Notes: generated from the sequence alone by a model not told the origin. 64,000 nt of DNA from Vespa crabro (GCF_910589235.1 NC_060959.1:7349763-7413762); one strand, 5' to 3'; numbered from the stretch's first letter, positions 26,589-40,484 are shown. Translations and numbers: made by a program.

Positions 26589-29500
26589 TTAATTTTTTGA
26601 ATAATCCACTCGCTAAAATGAATCTTCAAGGAAATTAGATATTTTCTTTTGTTCAATATTATTGACGAAAGAAAAGAAAGAAGACGAAGAAGAAGAAGAA
26701 GAAAAAAAAAAGAATTATTAAATTAACCTCGAAAAACTGCCTAACATTAATCACAATTTGTTAACTAGGTTATTTCTAATGGTAGAGAGAAAGAAAAAAA
26801 TAGCGTAACCTGTTAATTATCCGCTATATACTGTAAATGTAATTAAAATTAAGTAGATAATGACAAGTTGACTAGACTTGATCGCATGGTTCAAAGAAAA
26901 TATGAATGCAACGCGATATTTGCACCTATACAAATCATGTGATTGGAAATTGGTTTTTCGGATGAATTATAAAAAAAGTGTAATTGTTGTATTGACGTAT
27001 AACGAAGTGAAAATGAATTTTGATTTTATTTATTTATAATTTGATTGTCCTTTCTTTTTAAGTATTATCGACGTAAATTACTCTTAGCTTTTCTTTTGTA
27101 TTAATAAAATATTTGTAATTGTCGATAGCGCGAGAAGAGGATGAAATATTTTTGCAAAAAAAAAAAAAATAAAAAGAATGATCGGCACAGGGAAGAAACA
27201 GATAAACAGGTTTAGATTAATTATGTTCCTCGCGTTATTACGCATATATATCTAGAATTTCCTAGAATAATGAACAGTGACTTAATTGGCTCTACTCATG
27301 AAGCAGAATGAAGTTACATCGTTCTAATAAATGCCACAATGTAATTTGTATAAGGCCGTATTAAACGTTACTACCTAACCACAAGTCGGAATATATATAT
27401 ATATATGATCGTCGGCAAAATGAATTTCTGAAAATGATAAAAATTTCCGACGAAAACATAGACGTCATCAACGCTGTCGTCAAGATCTCGGATTATTTTC
27501 AGAATCATTCGTATCATATGATTTGAATTTTTTTTCAAAAATTTTCGACGAATAAAAATAGAAGAAAAGAAAAGAAATAAAAAGAATATATTCATGGGTG
27601 GTTACGATGACGTGTGCCTATGAAAAAGTTTGATCATTTTAAAAATAACAACGAAAATCTTTTAAGACATTTAAAAAAATACTTTGAAATATTTCCCAAG
27701 GAAACATAGAAATATTTTATATAATCATAACTATAGAATTTTTTTTTTTAAATCATCCTTTTCGTATTATACCAAAAAGCTTTTCTTCTACGTTCGCAAA
27801 ATGTTATTAAAACTATTAATTGCAACTAGATATTTATCCTAGGTCGTCTGTTTTTTTTTTTTTTTTTTTTACTTTTTAGAGCTGTCCTAGATCGAGACTT
27901 TAAAAGCAGTGTCCAGTATCGAGACTATAAATAAAAGTAGTGTGAACGAGTATGTAACTTCCAATGAACGGCTTCGAATCCGTGGCTGTTATGTGTTAAC
28001 TCAGAGTACTGAGAGATAGACGGTGCCATAATTATAGCGCGACTTGGGTGAACGTAACGGTAAACTTTCGACTCTTTACACTTTATTTTTCCGGATACAG
28101 AGCATCGAAGTAGAAAGAGAGAAGGAAGAAGAGAATTTACAAAAGGGAATATGGGAAGATAGAAGTGAGCAAAAAAAAGAACAAAAAAAAAAAAGAAAAA
28201 AAGAAGGAGAAAAAAAATGGAAAAATAAAAAAGAAAGATCTTGGACAGAAACGAAGCCAATTCGAAACGGCGAGAACCACTTTGTCCGCTATTTTAAACG
28301 TTCTACCTGCTTCGACTCGATGATGATTGGACAGTTGAAATTATATCTTTGCCTTCGATTATATAGTCGAGTTTTTTCAGGGTTTTACTGAAGACAAGAG
28401 AAAGGAGAGATGAGTTTTTACCTAGATCGATTTCGAAACCTTCGATTTTCATCCTATTTAAATTCCTTCGAAATTTCATAAGAAATTTTTATAAATTGAT
28501 ACAATTTAAAATCCTTTTAAAGTGTACAAAGCAGTTTGAAAAAATGATTGGAATATAATATCATAGAGATCTAATCGATATTAATAATTAATTTTAATTA
28601 GCCATTAATCAAATATGACTAGACGAACACGTATATTTATTTTTACCATACCGATGAATATTCTGAAAGTAAATCTCTACCTTGATTAATTCATTATTAT
28701 ATCACAACTTATCTCTGAAAGAAGAAGCTTACTGTTAAACTGTTGAATGCTTAACGGAACATCCTTTATTAATTAAATCATTTGACTCGAAATGTCAAAA
28801 TACTTAATTACATTGAAATAATTCTTCGAAAATAAAAACGTTGAAGTGAATCGTATTAAAGATCATTTAGGCAAAATTGATGCATTAATTGACCTTGAAT
28901 TTATTCAAGAAAGATCAGAAAGACAGGATAAATCGTCGGTTTAACGTTTGCATGAAGAAGCGAAGAAAATGTGGGTTTGCAGGTCGGCGAATACCCGTTG
29001 GCGTCCATCGATATCTCGATCTCTCAGGTAGTTTCTATCCCTTCTCCTTATCTTCTATTTCTTCTTTATTTTCTTCTTCGTCTTCGTCTTCGTCTTCGTC
29101 TTCTTCATCTTCTTTATCTTCTTCTTCCTCTTCCCGAGAAGAAATTCTCTTAGCGGCTATACGAGCACGCTTTTCGGTCATTGACCGTCAACGTCCGGCG
29201 AACGGCCATCGCTAGTGGATTCTCTTTGAAGAGCAAACTGTCGCGGAAAAACTGGGAGAACGAGGAGAGCCGACGTTAAAAAAACTTACTCTCCGGATCG
29301 ACGTGAGGTAATCGCATTTGCTGAGACTCTCATCTCTCGAAAGAGCTCTCTTGTGTATCATGGAATTTCGCAGCTTTCGATCTTCTATTAATACTTATCA
29401 TCGAAAGTAAATAAATCGTTAATGAAACCCTTATGAAATATATTTTAAATATTATACATTAATGGATGTAATTAATTTAAACGATCAAATATATCTATCA

Positions 29501-32353
29501 ATTATAAAATAATATTGTCTATCATCCTTCGGATGAGTATTTTTAATTTCTATTAGAATCTTCCAATTTGTCATTTTATTATTATAAATTATTTTATAAT
29601 TCATTGATGGTTTTTTATCGATTTCTTTTTTCTCTTGCTTATTTTTTTTTTTTTCATACGTTTAAATATTTATGATATTCAATATGTATGTGTATATATT
29701 ACTTGTTTAAATTCGTAAATTAATATACTTGTATATAAAATAAAACATACACACACACATATGCACACAAACATATTTAATTCGTTCAGAAAAGACACGA
29801 AATTATCGCCACTTGTCCGTTATTCCATGAAGTACTTTTTCGAAGTTGGCCTCGAGGTTAATGGAAATCCTGGCGTGGGGCCTAGCAATCGATTGATCGA
29901 TCGGATTGATCAATTCGATCGGACACGAGTGTCGATTGTAAAAAATACTATTATCTATTTCGAATGTAAGAGGGACGTTTGAACGATCGATTTGGGAGAC
30001 AACAACAAAAAAATAATCAGTTCAGTTCGATAGTATATTCAATCTTTTACGTTAATTCATACTATCTGTTATATAAAATATTTATTGTTAGGTATAATTT
30101 TATAATTATTCGCGAATTTATTTATTCGATTTATTTAAAGAGATGAAATTATACGTAAAAAAAAAAAAAAAAAAAGGATTTCACATTCTATCTATATTTA
30201 TTAATATCCTATTTATATTATTTATAAATAAAGTTCAATTAAGTTTAAATCGCCATTAAATATTAGTCATCTTTAAAAATAAATATTTAAAGAAATACTT
30301 GTACATGTGCTGTAATATATGTACGTATGCTGTAATATTAATCATACGTATCACATGTATCATTGTAACCAGTCAAGTGTATAACGTCTTATTACTAACA
30401 TCGTAAATTTATTTCATTAGAAACCGATGCATTTAGATATTTTTATGTCTTTTTATTTATTTATTTATTTATTTTTTTTATTTTTTTATTCTTTTTTTAT
30501 ATATCATCAAGAGATACTCGTTAGTCGACGATCAGTCATCGTACGGTATACGATAAGCAAGCTGGCTCGATCCTCTAGCATTAAATCTACCTATCTAACG
30601 TGGATCGTCGGCATAGTTAGAACTCGTTCGGAATTCGATCGACGCACCGTTAGTATTAATAGTTCTGGCACTGCAACTAAAACAGAAAAGGAGGGAGAAA
30701 GAGAGAAAGAGAGATTAGATAGAAAATGGTTTACTCGATGAAATATGTTCACGTTGGGAATCATCGATGATATCTATTAAAAATCCAAAACTTTTCTTTT
30801 TTAGCAATTCGATATCGCTTGATTTCAAGATCGTTGTCTGATTAAAGACACGACAGGAGTTTAATTTAATCCCTTCAGAGTTTTAAGGATCCACTCGTAA
30901 AGCTAGTAAAGTAAAGAACCGGTTGCTTGGCGAAGCAACTTCAACTTCGTTGGTTAATGAAAAAAAGCACCAGTACGCGGACGATTGCTTTTAAATCGAG
31001 TATCTTAGAGAAGGTAAATATGTACATATATACATATATATATATATATATGTCTGTGTTTGTAAAAAATTTTCTTTCGATTCTCCAGAGCTTTTCTCTT
31101 GCGAGAATCGAGCGAACGACGACCTTACTGGGCAATTTGACGCGGCCTAGAATCGCAATAGGACCATCCTGCCTGCCAATTGTGAATGATCTAGTCGTGA
31201 CACGTCTCACGTTCATTCCGTGCATCGAACAGCATTTAGAATCAACAATCATTTCCATTGAAAATTCTTCTTTTATAAATGACAAATTTAATGAACGTTC
31301 ATTCAACAAAATCAGAAATGATAAGATGGCAAAATTAATTATTATTATCTATGATAGATTTAATAGCAAAAAAAAAAATGAAAAAATTTTAATATAGAAT
31401 ATATCAGAATATATAAAATAAGGTGTTTCTAAATACCATCGATTAAGCGAAATTTGTCAAAAATAATATAAATCTCGAATGATATCACATTTTTCTAATC
31501 CATTCGTAAAAGCACATAAATATGCGATAGAAGATCAAAGATAAAGCTATGCAACGAGTGATACGAAGCATTTGTATGAGTAGATAAAATTATGAGATAT
31601 ATACAAAAATGTGAAAATATTAAATTATTATCAATGAAGTGGTGAGAAGGGAGAATTAACATCTAATTTTATTCAATATTGAAATAGTTATCTATTAATT
31701 AATTCATAATAACATTAATTAAAGAAAAATAAAATCAAACAAGATAAGAGAAAACAAGATATCTAAAGAATAATTCACGACGTCTAGAGTTATTTAATCA
31801 TTAATAAGAATAATTTAAAGAGAACTGTATCAATTATTTTCATTTGTATTTTGAACATGGGAAACAATGAATTACATAGCAAAATGGAAAGTTGTAAAAG
31901 TTAAGAAATCGTGTTATCTTTAAGAGAATAAAGGAAAAAAAGAAAAAAAAAAAACTCGGTCAATTCTAATTGCAAGAAGAATGGAAAGTGAGATATAACG
32001 GTAAAGAAAAATGAAAAACGACGTGCGTCGATTTTTCACGGAAGCTTAGATCGAAGATATACATAGTACATACATACATGCAGGTATATATACATATATA
32101 CATATATACATATATACATACATATAAGAACGACCCACTAAACCAGAACACGTTAACCGTGTCAACGACAGAGATTACGCATGCTCGCGTGTTCTCCAAA
32201 TGCCCTTACACGGCTCGATCGAGCGGAAAAGGGGCGTCGTCGATGATCGATCAGGAAGAGTTAGATAGAAACATAGAAAAAGAGAAAGATTGACAGAGAT
32301 AATATACTGGTATGAATATGTGAATAATTAGAATATTTTTTTAAGGTAAATCG

Positions 32354-32410
<57 letters not shown>

Positions 32411-32730
32411 TTATGATTATAAAGAAGTTTAAAATTAATGATCAGGATTAAAATTAAATTATGATTTTTTCTCTTTTTTTTTTTTTTCTTTTATTTGACA
32501 GAAATAGAAACATCTACGATGACGAAATTTTTTTAACTTTTAATGATCATATCATCAATTATATATATATATTTTTTTTTCTCTCTTTTACTATATATAT
32601 ATATATATATATAGTAAAAGAGAGAGAGAGAGATCCTTTGTAGCAAAAACTAAAAATATAATGAAATGTATGATGTTATAATGATTTATAATATGTATGC
32701 ATAAACGTATGAATCCAGGAACAGAGGGAG

Positions 32731-32784
<54 letters not shown>

Positions 32785-35700
32785 GAGATGGAAGATGCAA
32801 CAGCGCAAAATGGAAAGTGACGTAATTTTAAATCTCGCGCGATGACGATATTGCGTGACGCGCGCAGAATCCGCGAGTTCAAACAGCTACTAGTTAACAC
32901 CTGTCTCCGTGTAAAAGAGATAGATAGATAGTGATATAGAAAAATAGAGAGAGAGAAAGAGAGAAGACGCTCACCTCGGACGAGCACGCGAATGCTTCTA
33001 GGTCGCACGCCTCTTCTGACCTTTCACCCAGGATATATAATTGCCCCGAGCAAACAAGTTGAAGATAATAAAATACTGTTGGAATCATCCTTCTGTCTAA
33101 TTAGTATGTTAAATCGTTTTTTAAAAATAAGATTATCGGATTTAATCGTATATAATTAAGGACAGATAACTTATAAAAATTTAAGTTTTCCTTGAAACTT
33201 ATCGAAAATATTTGTATTAAGTATTACATTGATTAGTATTGATTATTATTGATCATTTTTATTTGATTATATTTATTTTTAACGTGAAAAATAATTCATT
33301 GAGAATTGTAAATAAAAGCTCATAGTATTAAATTGTTAAAAGAAATATCTCCTTCTATAATTGTCGCTAAAATTTTTCAAATGAATCATAATTTAATTTA
33401 GATCATTGAAGTACGTAATAACTTTTAATAATAATTAGCTCTGTGATATCTATATGCGGTACGTTCTAGAAATAGATAAAAAAAAAGAAAAGAATAAAAC
33501 AAGAAAAAAAGAAATAAAAAAAGAAAAATATTCTATCATCTTCTCGCAAGAGAAATTTTAACCTTGGATTCTCTCCTCTTCTTGATCGGTCAAGCGAATC
33601 CGATATACCTATCTACGTTCTTATATATGGTATTCGAGGATAGGAAATACTATAAAAATTCTCAAGATCGAAGGTCTCCAAATTGATCGACGAACAATGA
33701 GAAATCGATAAATCGTACTGTCGAGCAATAGTGCTGCTGGTTGTTGAACGTTTACTCCGGGTTTCTCGAAAGGATAAGGCACGTACTTACATGTTCCTCC
33801 TCCTCCTCCTCCTCCTCCTCTTCTTCTTTTTATTCCTCTTCGAACTATTGGAATCTTTCGATTTCGCCGGAAATCCTTTCAAGCGAAAATTACACGAGGA
33901 ATTCAAGCTTCTGAATGGCGATCTTGAGATTGAAGGACGATAAATCCCTTTTAAAGGCTATTTATTCTTTTTTTATCGAAGATTACATCTTCTTTTTTTG
34001 CAATTTTGTTTTTTTTTTTTTCTAACAAATATATTTATTACAAATATCCATCACACGGCAATGTGTCTTTGACATTAGGAAACACATGATGACACGTGAT
34101 TTTCCATTTATAATCATTTTTTTCACCGTCTTAGATAATTTTTTTTCCCTCATGTGACGATTATTTATTTGATTTTTTTATCGTCATATAAAAAAAAAAA
34201 AGAAAAAAGAAAAAAGAAAAAGGAAAAACCACGTAAGAACAAAATGATTTCGTAAGCGTTAGTATCATCGATTCCTTGGAAAAAGTTTAATCAAAAATCA
34301 ATCCTTGACAATATGTTAATTTTACAAGGTTTTAAATGGTATGACAAAATAAAATTGTAAAAAAATTCATAAAATTGTAAAACTTTGTTTTCCTTTTTGG
34401 TTTTTTTTTTTTTCTTTTTTTGATATGTCGTAATCCTTTGTAATTCTCTTTAAACGTACCAAAATGTCCAGATCATCAAACGTTCAGATCACCGTTAATT
34501 CTATCGCTTTTTTTTTTCAACCGATCAAAATCATTGAATCGTACAAAATAGATATAGTTAAGTTATGGTCGCACGATACTTCGTGCGAAACCTTCGTTTT
34601 ATGCATATATACTGTAAAATACGTAAAATGGGCAGAATGGAATGCAGATTTATCGTCATTAATGTAATTCAATAAAACTGTGAAACTGTGCGTCAGAGAT
34701 TATAATGAAGATCTCTCTCTCTCTTTCTCTCTCTATCTCTTTCTCTTTCTCTTTCTCTTTCTCTTTCTCTTTCTCTTTCTCTTTACTTATATCCTCGGTC
34801 TTTGCAAGCACAACGAATGAATCAGCTCCCTGTCGTCCATTCGTTAAAATCTCAAGCTTTATTAGTCATAATTTTAATTTATCATACAGAAGCTAACGCG
34901 ATCGCGATAACGAAATTTGAAATGCGACGTATCTTACGAATGTATTCCAAGTAAATACACACCATAGAAATTTTCCATTTTATTCTATATGGACTTTGAG
35001 AATTAATCGAGCATAATTTTATAATCTAAATATTATAAATACATTATTGGTATTTGATAAGAAATTAATAGAAATAATTAGCCAAATCTACTTTGATATC
35101 AAGTATACATAATACAGAATAGTAATTTTCGAAAAAAAAAATAACATTTCATTATTAATATCGTTTCATCTTTTAATTTATATCGAGACAATTTTATTTT
35201 TACGTTTTGTTCGTTAACAAAGTGCTCATTTTTAACAATTTTTATGAAAAATTCTTCGTTATAGGTAAGAAACCAGTTTACGATAATATTATACATTGTA
35301 ACTGTTAGGAGGGACACGATATTAAGATTCACGATGTTATCATCGAACGACAAATGGAAGTACTATGTCCAGTTGTAATGCAATTAACGAAAATCATTCT
35401 CGCGACACCGAAGAAATTTTCTTTTATCTTCATCTGATTAAGCCGATCAATTTATTCTGTCTTTATAGGTCCCTTTATCCTTTTATATATTATTTTTGAT
35501 TCTTTTTTATTGGTTTAAAGCATTACTCGTCTTACTCGATATCGTACTACCATTCATTAACTATCTTTAATTACATAGTTCATTGCTTCCTTCTAATAGG
35601 TCATTGCTTTAACACCGGTTTTCTTCCGGTAAAAAAAAAAAGAAAGAAAAAAAACAAGAAAAGAAAAATCAAAGGAATTATTCATTATTTCGACACTGTG

Positions 35701-35966
35701 TATGAAAACAATATCAATAATGATATAATAAAAATTTCAACAATTTCGTGATCATATCTTTTTTCTTTTTAATTTGTAATTTGTAACATAAAAAAGATTA
35801 CTTCTAAACACACAAAATAATAATTATATATCATTCACTTATTAATTAATTAAATTCTTTTCAATTAAAGATAATAACAATTTGAGATCTATCATCAATA
35901 TGATCAAACTTAATATTCAAACTTAATGTTCAAAAAAATTTAATCAACAATGTTATAATTGATAAC

Positions 35967-36027
<61 letters not shown>

Positions 36028-36316
36028 TATATACATATATATATATATATACATTTATTATTTTATATCGATACTATTTGTTATCAATATTAAAAATATA
36101 TCGAAATCGGTAATTATTCACGATTTGCTTCACGATCGATCGAATTCATTGTCGAAAAAGACACTGTGACTTTTTACTCTGATATTAATGGAATGGAGTT
36201 AAACTCGAGGGGGGTCTTCTCAACCAAAGAGAGAGAGAGAGAGAGAGGCAGAGAGACAGAGACAGAGAAAAAAGAGGAAGAGAGAGAGATGATCGAAGGG
36301 GTAGGGGGTCCATAGA
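26589..36316. other. 9.7-kb intergenic region
   Basis: No gene I can support. Features seen: poly-T near 27850-27870, (TTC/GTC)n-like sequence near 29060-29125, (TA)n near 32357-32406, a 44-bp perfect palindrome at 32581-32624, (GA)n at 32734-32779, (CTC)n near 33796-33819, (CTTTCT)n-like sequence near 34735-34782 and (TA)n near 35967-36022. GC-richer islands near 28960-29350, 29800-29990, 30520-30660, 31080-31260, 32790-33060 and 33560-33940 are not explained by repeats. Confidence 0.5.
32734..32779. repeat. (GA)n microsatellite
   Basis: About 23 uninterrupted GA dinucleotides. Reading frames through it give Arg-Glu or Ser-Leu artefacts. Confidence 0.9.
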
Positions 36317-36352
36317 TATAAAGGAGAGAGCCCCGTACTCTGGGGGCCCAGT
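36317..36352 (+). promoter_or_regulatory. TATA box and CAGT initiator of the repeat-bearing secreted gene
   Basis: TATAAAG starts at 36317, and the A of CCAGT lies at 36350, exactly 33 bp downstream. The 5' UTR to the ATG at 36364 would be only about 14 nt. Confidence 0.65.
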
Positions 36353-36363
36353 ACCGTTCAAAG

Positions 36364-38229
36364 ATGCAGACTGCCGGGATGCTGCGTGGTACCAGGGCCA
36401 TCTACTTTCTCGTACTACTCGTGCCTCTCGTTGATCATGCTCGTGAGTAAAAGGATATAAATCCCTTGTGAGAATCAGTGACGTGAAGTGAGAATCGTGC
36501 TCGAGCAACCTTCTTTTGTGATTTTCGCGAATAAATTATTTGTTCTTGCTTACTGACGAGAATAAAGAAAAAGGAAAAGAAAAAGAAAAAAAAGAAAAAT
36601 AAATAAATAAAATAAAATAAAATAAAATAATACAAATGAAATATCTATCTAGTTTTAAGAAGAATCATGTGTTGGTTCTTCGTTCTACATGGAGTATTAT
36701 TCGATTTTAATCAATTTTGTTTGTATTTTATTTAACTTCATTCGATAAATCATCGTTTCTTTTTATACAAACACGCAATTTCTATATTCATTTAATAAAA
36801 GTCAATATTGTTAAATAATTTTTATGAAATATAATTCGATTAAGAATTTCTCTATGTTTCTATAGGAGACAAATTGTGAAATTATAAGATTTACATAAAT
36901 TTACATTTATATCGTTTATAGAAAGATTGGCAAAGTGATAGATAAAATAATTTGAGTTTCGAAAAATCTTTAAACTGCGTAGATGTTCATTATTTTTTTT
37001 TTCTCCGTCAACGTTTCTATATCTACACGTGCATAATCGTTTTGTAAATAAAAGAAAAAAAAAAAAAGAAATACGTAGACTTATCGTATGCGTTATTCAA
37101 GTTATGCCAATTATCGTGTTTTCATTTGCAAGGTGTTATTCAAGAAATTTAATAAAATCTTTAATACGTAGTTACGCTTCAAATTCATTGTAACAAATGT
37201 TATTGTAGTAATTATATAATTATGATTTTAATTAATCTTTCATTCATACTCTTTCTATTGATAAAATTAATGATTCGATATTTACATAGGTAGATAATTT
37301 TCAATTATACATTCTCTATCTTCGTAGATTCCTATCCTTATCAAATATTACCAAGCATGCCCGGTTACATACCTGTATACATAAGAAATGGAGATCAACC
37401 ATTGGAGGAAATAAATCCTGCCCTGGCTGAAGCATTCCACGAACATTCGAGCTTATCCAAGGTATCGACTTTGCTGGAATATTATGGAACAAGAACTATA
37501 AAGCGACAACTAAAATCGTTTAACAAGAAAATTCGATAAAAAAAAGTAGGCCCGAATCTAATTATTTTCTTAAACTATTTGATATTTTTGATAAATCTCT
37601 ATTTTTTTTTTTTCTTTTCTTTTCTTTTCTCAAGATAACACAATTAAGTAATTTATTATTCATAAGTATTGTCTTACTCTTAACAATAATAATTCTCATT
37701 CTATTGATAATTCAGTTGAAAAAAAAAAGATCTTATAAATATTTCATTTAATCATTAATTCATAAATGGTCCACGATAATTAAATATTTTTTTTACTTTA
37801 AGTTCGCATGAAATAGATTGAAATATAGTTCAGATTATTTAATTTGAAGCAGAGTATTCGATTGGATCGCAACTATGGCCAGCTTGAGCCAACTAAAGAG
37901 AGCAGAACCAACTTGGTGGTGGACGATTCGAGAAAAATATATTATCCTGCCCACGCTAGAGAATCCGGAAATTCAATAGCCGGGAATGAAAGGCGCGACG
38001 AGGAAGAAACACACGTCGGAAAGAGTCCTGGTCTTGTGCAAGTACCAAAACTCGTTTCCCTTTACGAATTACATGAAAAGTTAAAAAAGACGCAGGAGGA
38101 TCCATTGAAAGCTGATTTCAATTTAAGGGAGTCTCTGGTCAAAGTAATTTCATATAATACTTGATAGTTATTAATATCCACAAAAACTTTTGAATAGAAT
38201 CTTTAACAATTTCGTCGTCGTATTGAAAT

Positions 38230-38276
<47 letters not shown>

Positions 38277-39989
38277 ACGTTTTATAACGACCTAATAATA
38301 TGAGAAAGATTTGAAAATTTAATTCAGTTTCTTTCGAAAATTTCAAAAATCAAAACGTGACAAATTGGTTTGTCACATATTCAATGCATACAAACATTCT
38401 TAAAACAAATTCTTATTCTCTTAGAAAATTCTTATAGTGTGTCCTTTTCATTTACACTTGTATATATCAATGGCTCTAATGTAGTTCAATTTGATCTTTA
38501 ATATTCAAAATGATCTTGACGTTGAATGCATTAAGGGATTCGTTGGATGAGTCATTATACTTATAATGTAATTCTTACAATTACAAATAAAGATTATCAT
38601 ACGCGATGTTTTCACTTAGACAGATGACGAATAAATACTACGACGTTTCTCCGTGAAATGAATATTAATTATTTCTATACGTCGAATCTACGATTGATTT
38701 ACGTTATGCGTATATCGTACGTATACCCATAAATATCAATAGATTCTTATCTGTTCGTACACTTGTTGATTGAAAAGATAAAAAAAGCATAGTCAATGTC
38801 ACGTATTTTTGTATCTCGATAATTTCTCTTATTCGCGTAATATCAGAAAAGAATAAAACAGCTTGAAAGATTTTATTCGTTGATTTAACGGTGAATCAAC
38901 AAATCATAGTCGTAAATCATCCTGATCAATAATGAATCGGTCCAATTACGTACGATATCGTCTAACATATAATTGAACATAAATGCGCGTTCGAGAGATG
39001 TCGATGATGTAACATATTTAAAAAAAAAAAATCCAAAAATCTAATTGACATATTTGACGAATAATCACGCCTAAATCATCATAACAAATAATCTCGCGTT
39101 CTTTATCTTTTTTCTTTCAACGATTTGAAAAAGTTGTATCTCTCTTTTTTCTTTTTTTTTTTCTTTTCTTTTTTTTCTTTCTTTTTTTTTTTTTTGTTTT
39201 GTTTAATAGTTCAGCCCGATCTTATCGACAGAGAAAAAAGAAGAAGATCCAGAGAAATTAACGCAGGAGATCGATAAAGAGGAAATGAAACCAAACGATT
39301 TGTATGATCCTAATCCAAATTATCCTGAGCTACCTGCTGAGATCGGGCACAATCGTGATACTCCGCAGGACTTCGTGTCTGTGATAGGACTAGAAGCACT
39401 GACCGAGCAACCGAACGTTCGCCAATACAAGGATCTCTCGCATCTTACGGACGAGAAAAACGCGGTCGACGATAAAAACAAGAAGGAGGAGGAACCGGTT
39501 AAGGAGCAACGTCCTTCGAATATTTTGTCGAACGTGGAGAAACTTTCGCCGATCGCACCACCGGAAGCTTACGCGAGCCAAAAGTCTGACGAGAAAACAG
39601 AAAGCAAAATTGAAAGTATAACAGGAACAACATCATCTACGGAACAGCCGACATCTTTTCTTTATAAAGATTTATCTCATCTCTCTAATAATCAAAAAAT
39701 AATCGATTCCTCCGATAATAAGGAAGAGAAATCGAAAAAGGAAGAGGAAACATTATCGGATACCGTAAAGGATACAGGTACTTATTTCAAAGTATAATTA
39801 TTCAATATTAATAATTTATAAGCACTAGAAAATTTTATATAATATAATTTATGTATATATTATAATAATAATTTAAATTAAAATTCGAATTTATTCATTA
39901 AATCTATTTAAATTCAACAATTCTATTAATGAAATAATTTAATTGAAGCTATACGCGATATTTAAAATATTACATCATTTGATTAATAT

Positions 39990-40052
<63 letters not shown>

Positions 40053-40484
40053 GTAATAAAAGTAACAACGGAAGAAGGGAATCCAACGAACGTTTTTAAA
40101 CTTTCGCCAATCGCTCCACCAGAGGCATATGAGTCAGAAGAGAAATCAATGAAGGACAAAGTCGAAGAGAAAACTATCGATACGTCGCTTGTTCATTTAC
40201 CGATTCAACAGCCAGTAGTTCATCTTTACAAAGATCTTTCTCATCTCGTAGACGATCAAGTAGAAGCGACTAATGAAAAAGAAAATAAAGAAGCACCGAT
40301 AAAGTTGGAATCTCCATTGAAAGTTCCAACTAACGTTTTCAAACTTTCACCGATTGCACCACCAGAAGAATATTCGAAGAAAGAAGATCAAGAAGGTGTT
40401 TCTAGTTCAATACTCATGCGAGAAATCGTTCAGGATGATAAGAAAATAGATCTCACTGAACGTAACGACGATGTATCGACGTAA
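36364..40484 (+). CDS. Secreted protein with three YKDLSHL / KLSPIAPPExY repeats, five exons, about 500 aa
   Basis: Family not recognised. Exons are 36364-36442, 37328-37461, 37853-38143, 39210-39777 and 40054-40484 (phases 1, 0, 0, 1), closing at TAA 40484. The signal peptide is in exon 1 (RAIYFLVLLVPLVDHA). Exon 2 encodes a Tyr/Pro-rich N-terminus (SYPYQILPSMPGYIPVYIRN); exon 3 is charged. Exons 4-5 carry YKDLSHL at residues about 241, 320 and 416, each preceded by an xQP motif, and KLSPIAPPExY at about 279, 373 and 454, separated by Lys/Glu-rich linkers. The motifs are far better conserved than the linkers, suggesting binding or cross-linking units in a disordered extracellular protein. 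The exon 2 donor (AAG|GTATCG) is weak: reading through gives a 96-aa product stopping at 37539, so an alternative short isoform is possible. Confidence 0.7.
38234..38274 (+). repeat. Poly-A tract of about 41 nt
   Basis: An uninterrupted A run within intron 3 of the repeat-bearing secreted gene. No retroelement body was recognised upstream, so a simple homopolymer is the conservative reading. Confidence 0.8.
39999..40048 (+). repeat. (TC)25 tract forming the polypyrimidine tract of exon 5
   Basis: Fifty nucleotides of pure TC end 3 bp before the TAG acceptor at 40051-40053. The microsatellite therefore sits where the splicing factor U2AF would bind. Confidence 0.85.

Noticed and set aside
27926..28391. 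TATAAATA followed by a Lys/Glu-rich ORF
   Set aside because: No initiator at the right distance, no leader, and the ORF is mostly an A-rich tract.
33791..33943. 50-aa ORF beginning with a Leu/Phe-rich leader
   Set aside because: The 'signal peptide' is the translation of a (CTC)n microsatellite; no promoter, no second exon and no family resemblance.
38234..38274. 41-nt poly-A considered as the tail of a retrotransposed copy
   Set aside because: No recognisable upstream gene copy or target-site duplication; other homopolymers in the window are similar.
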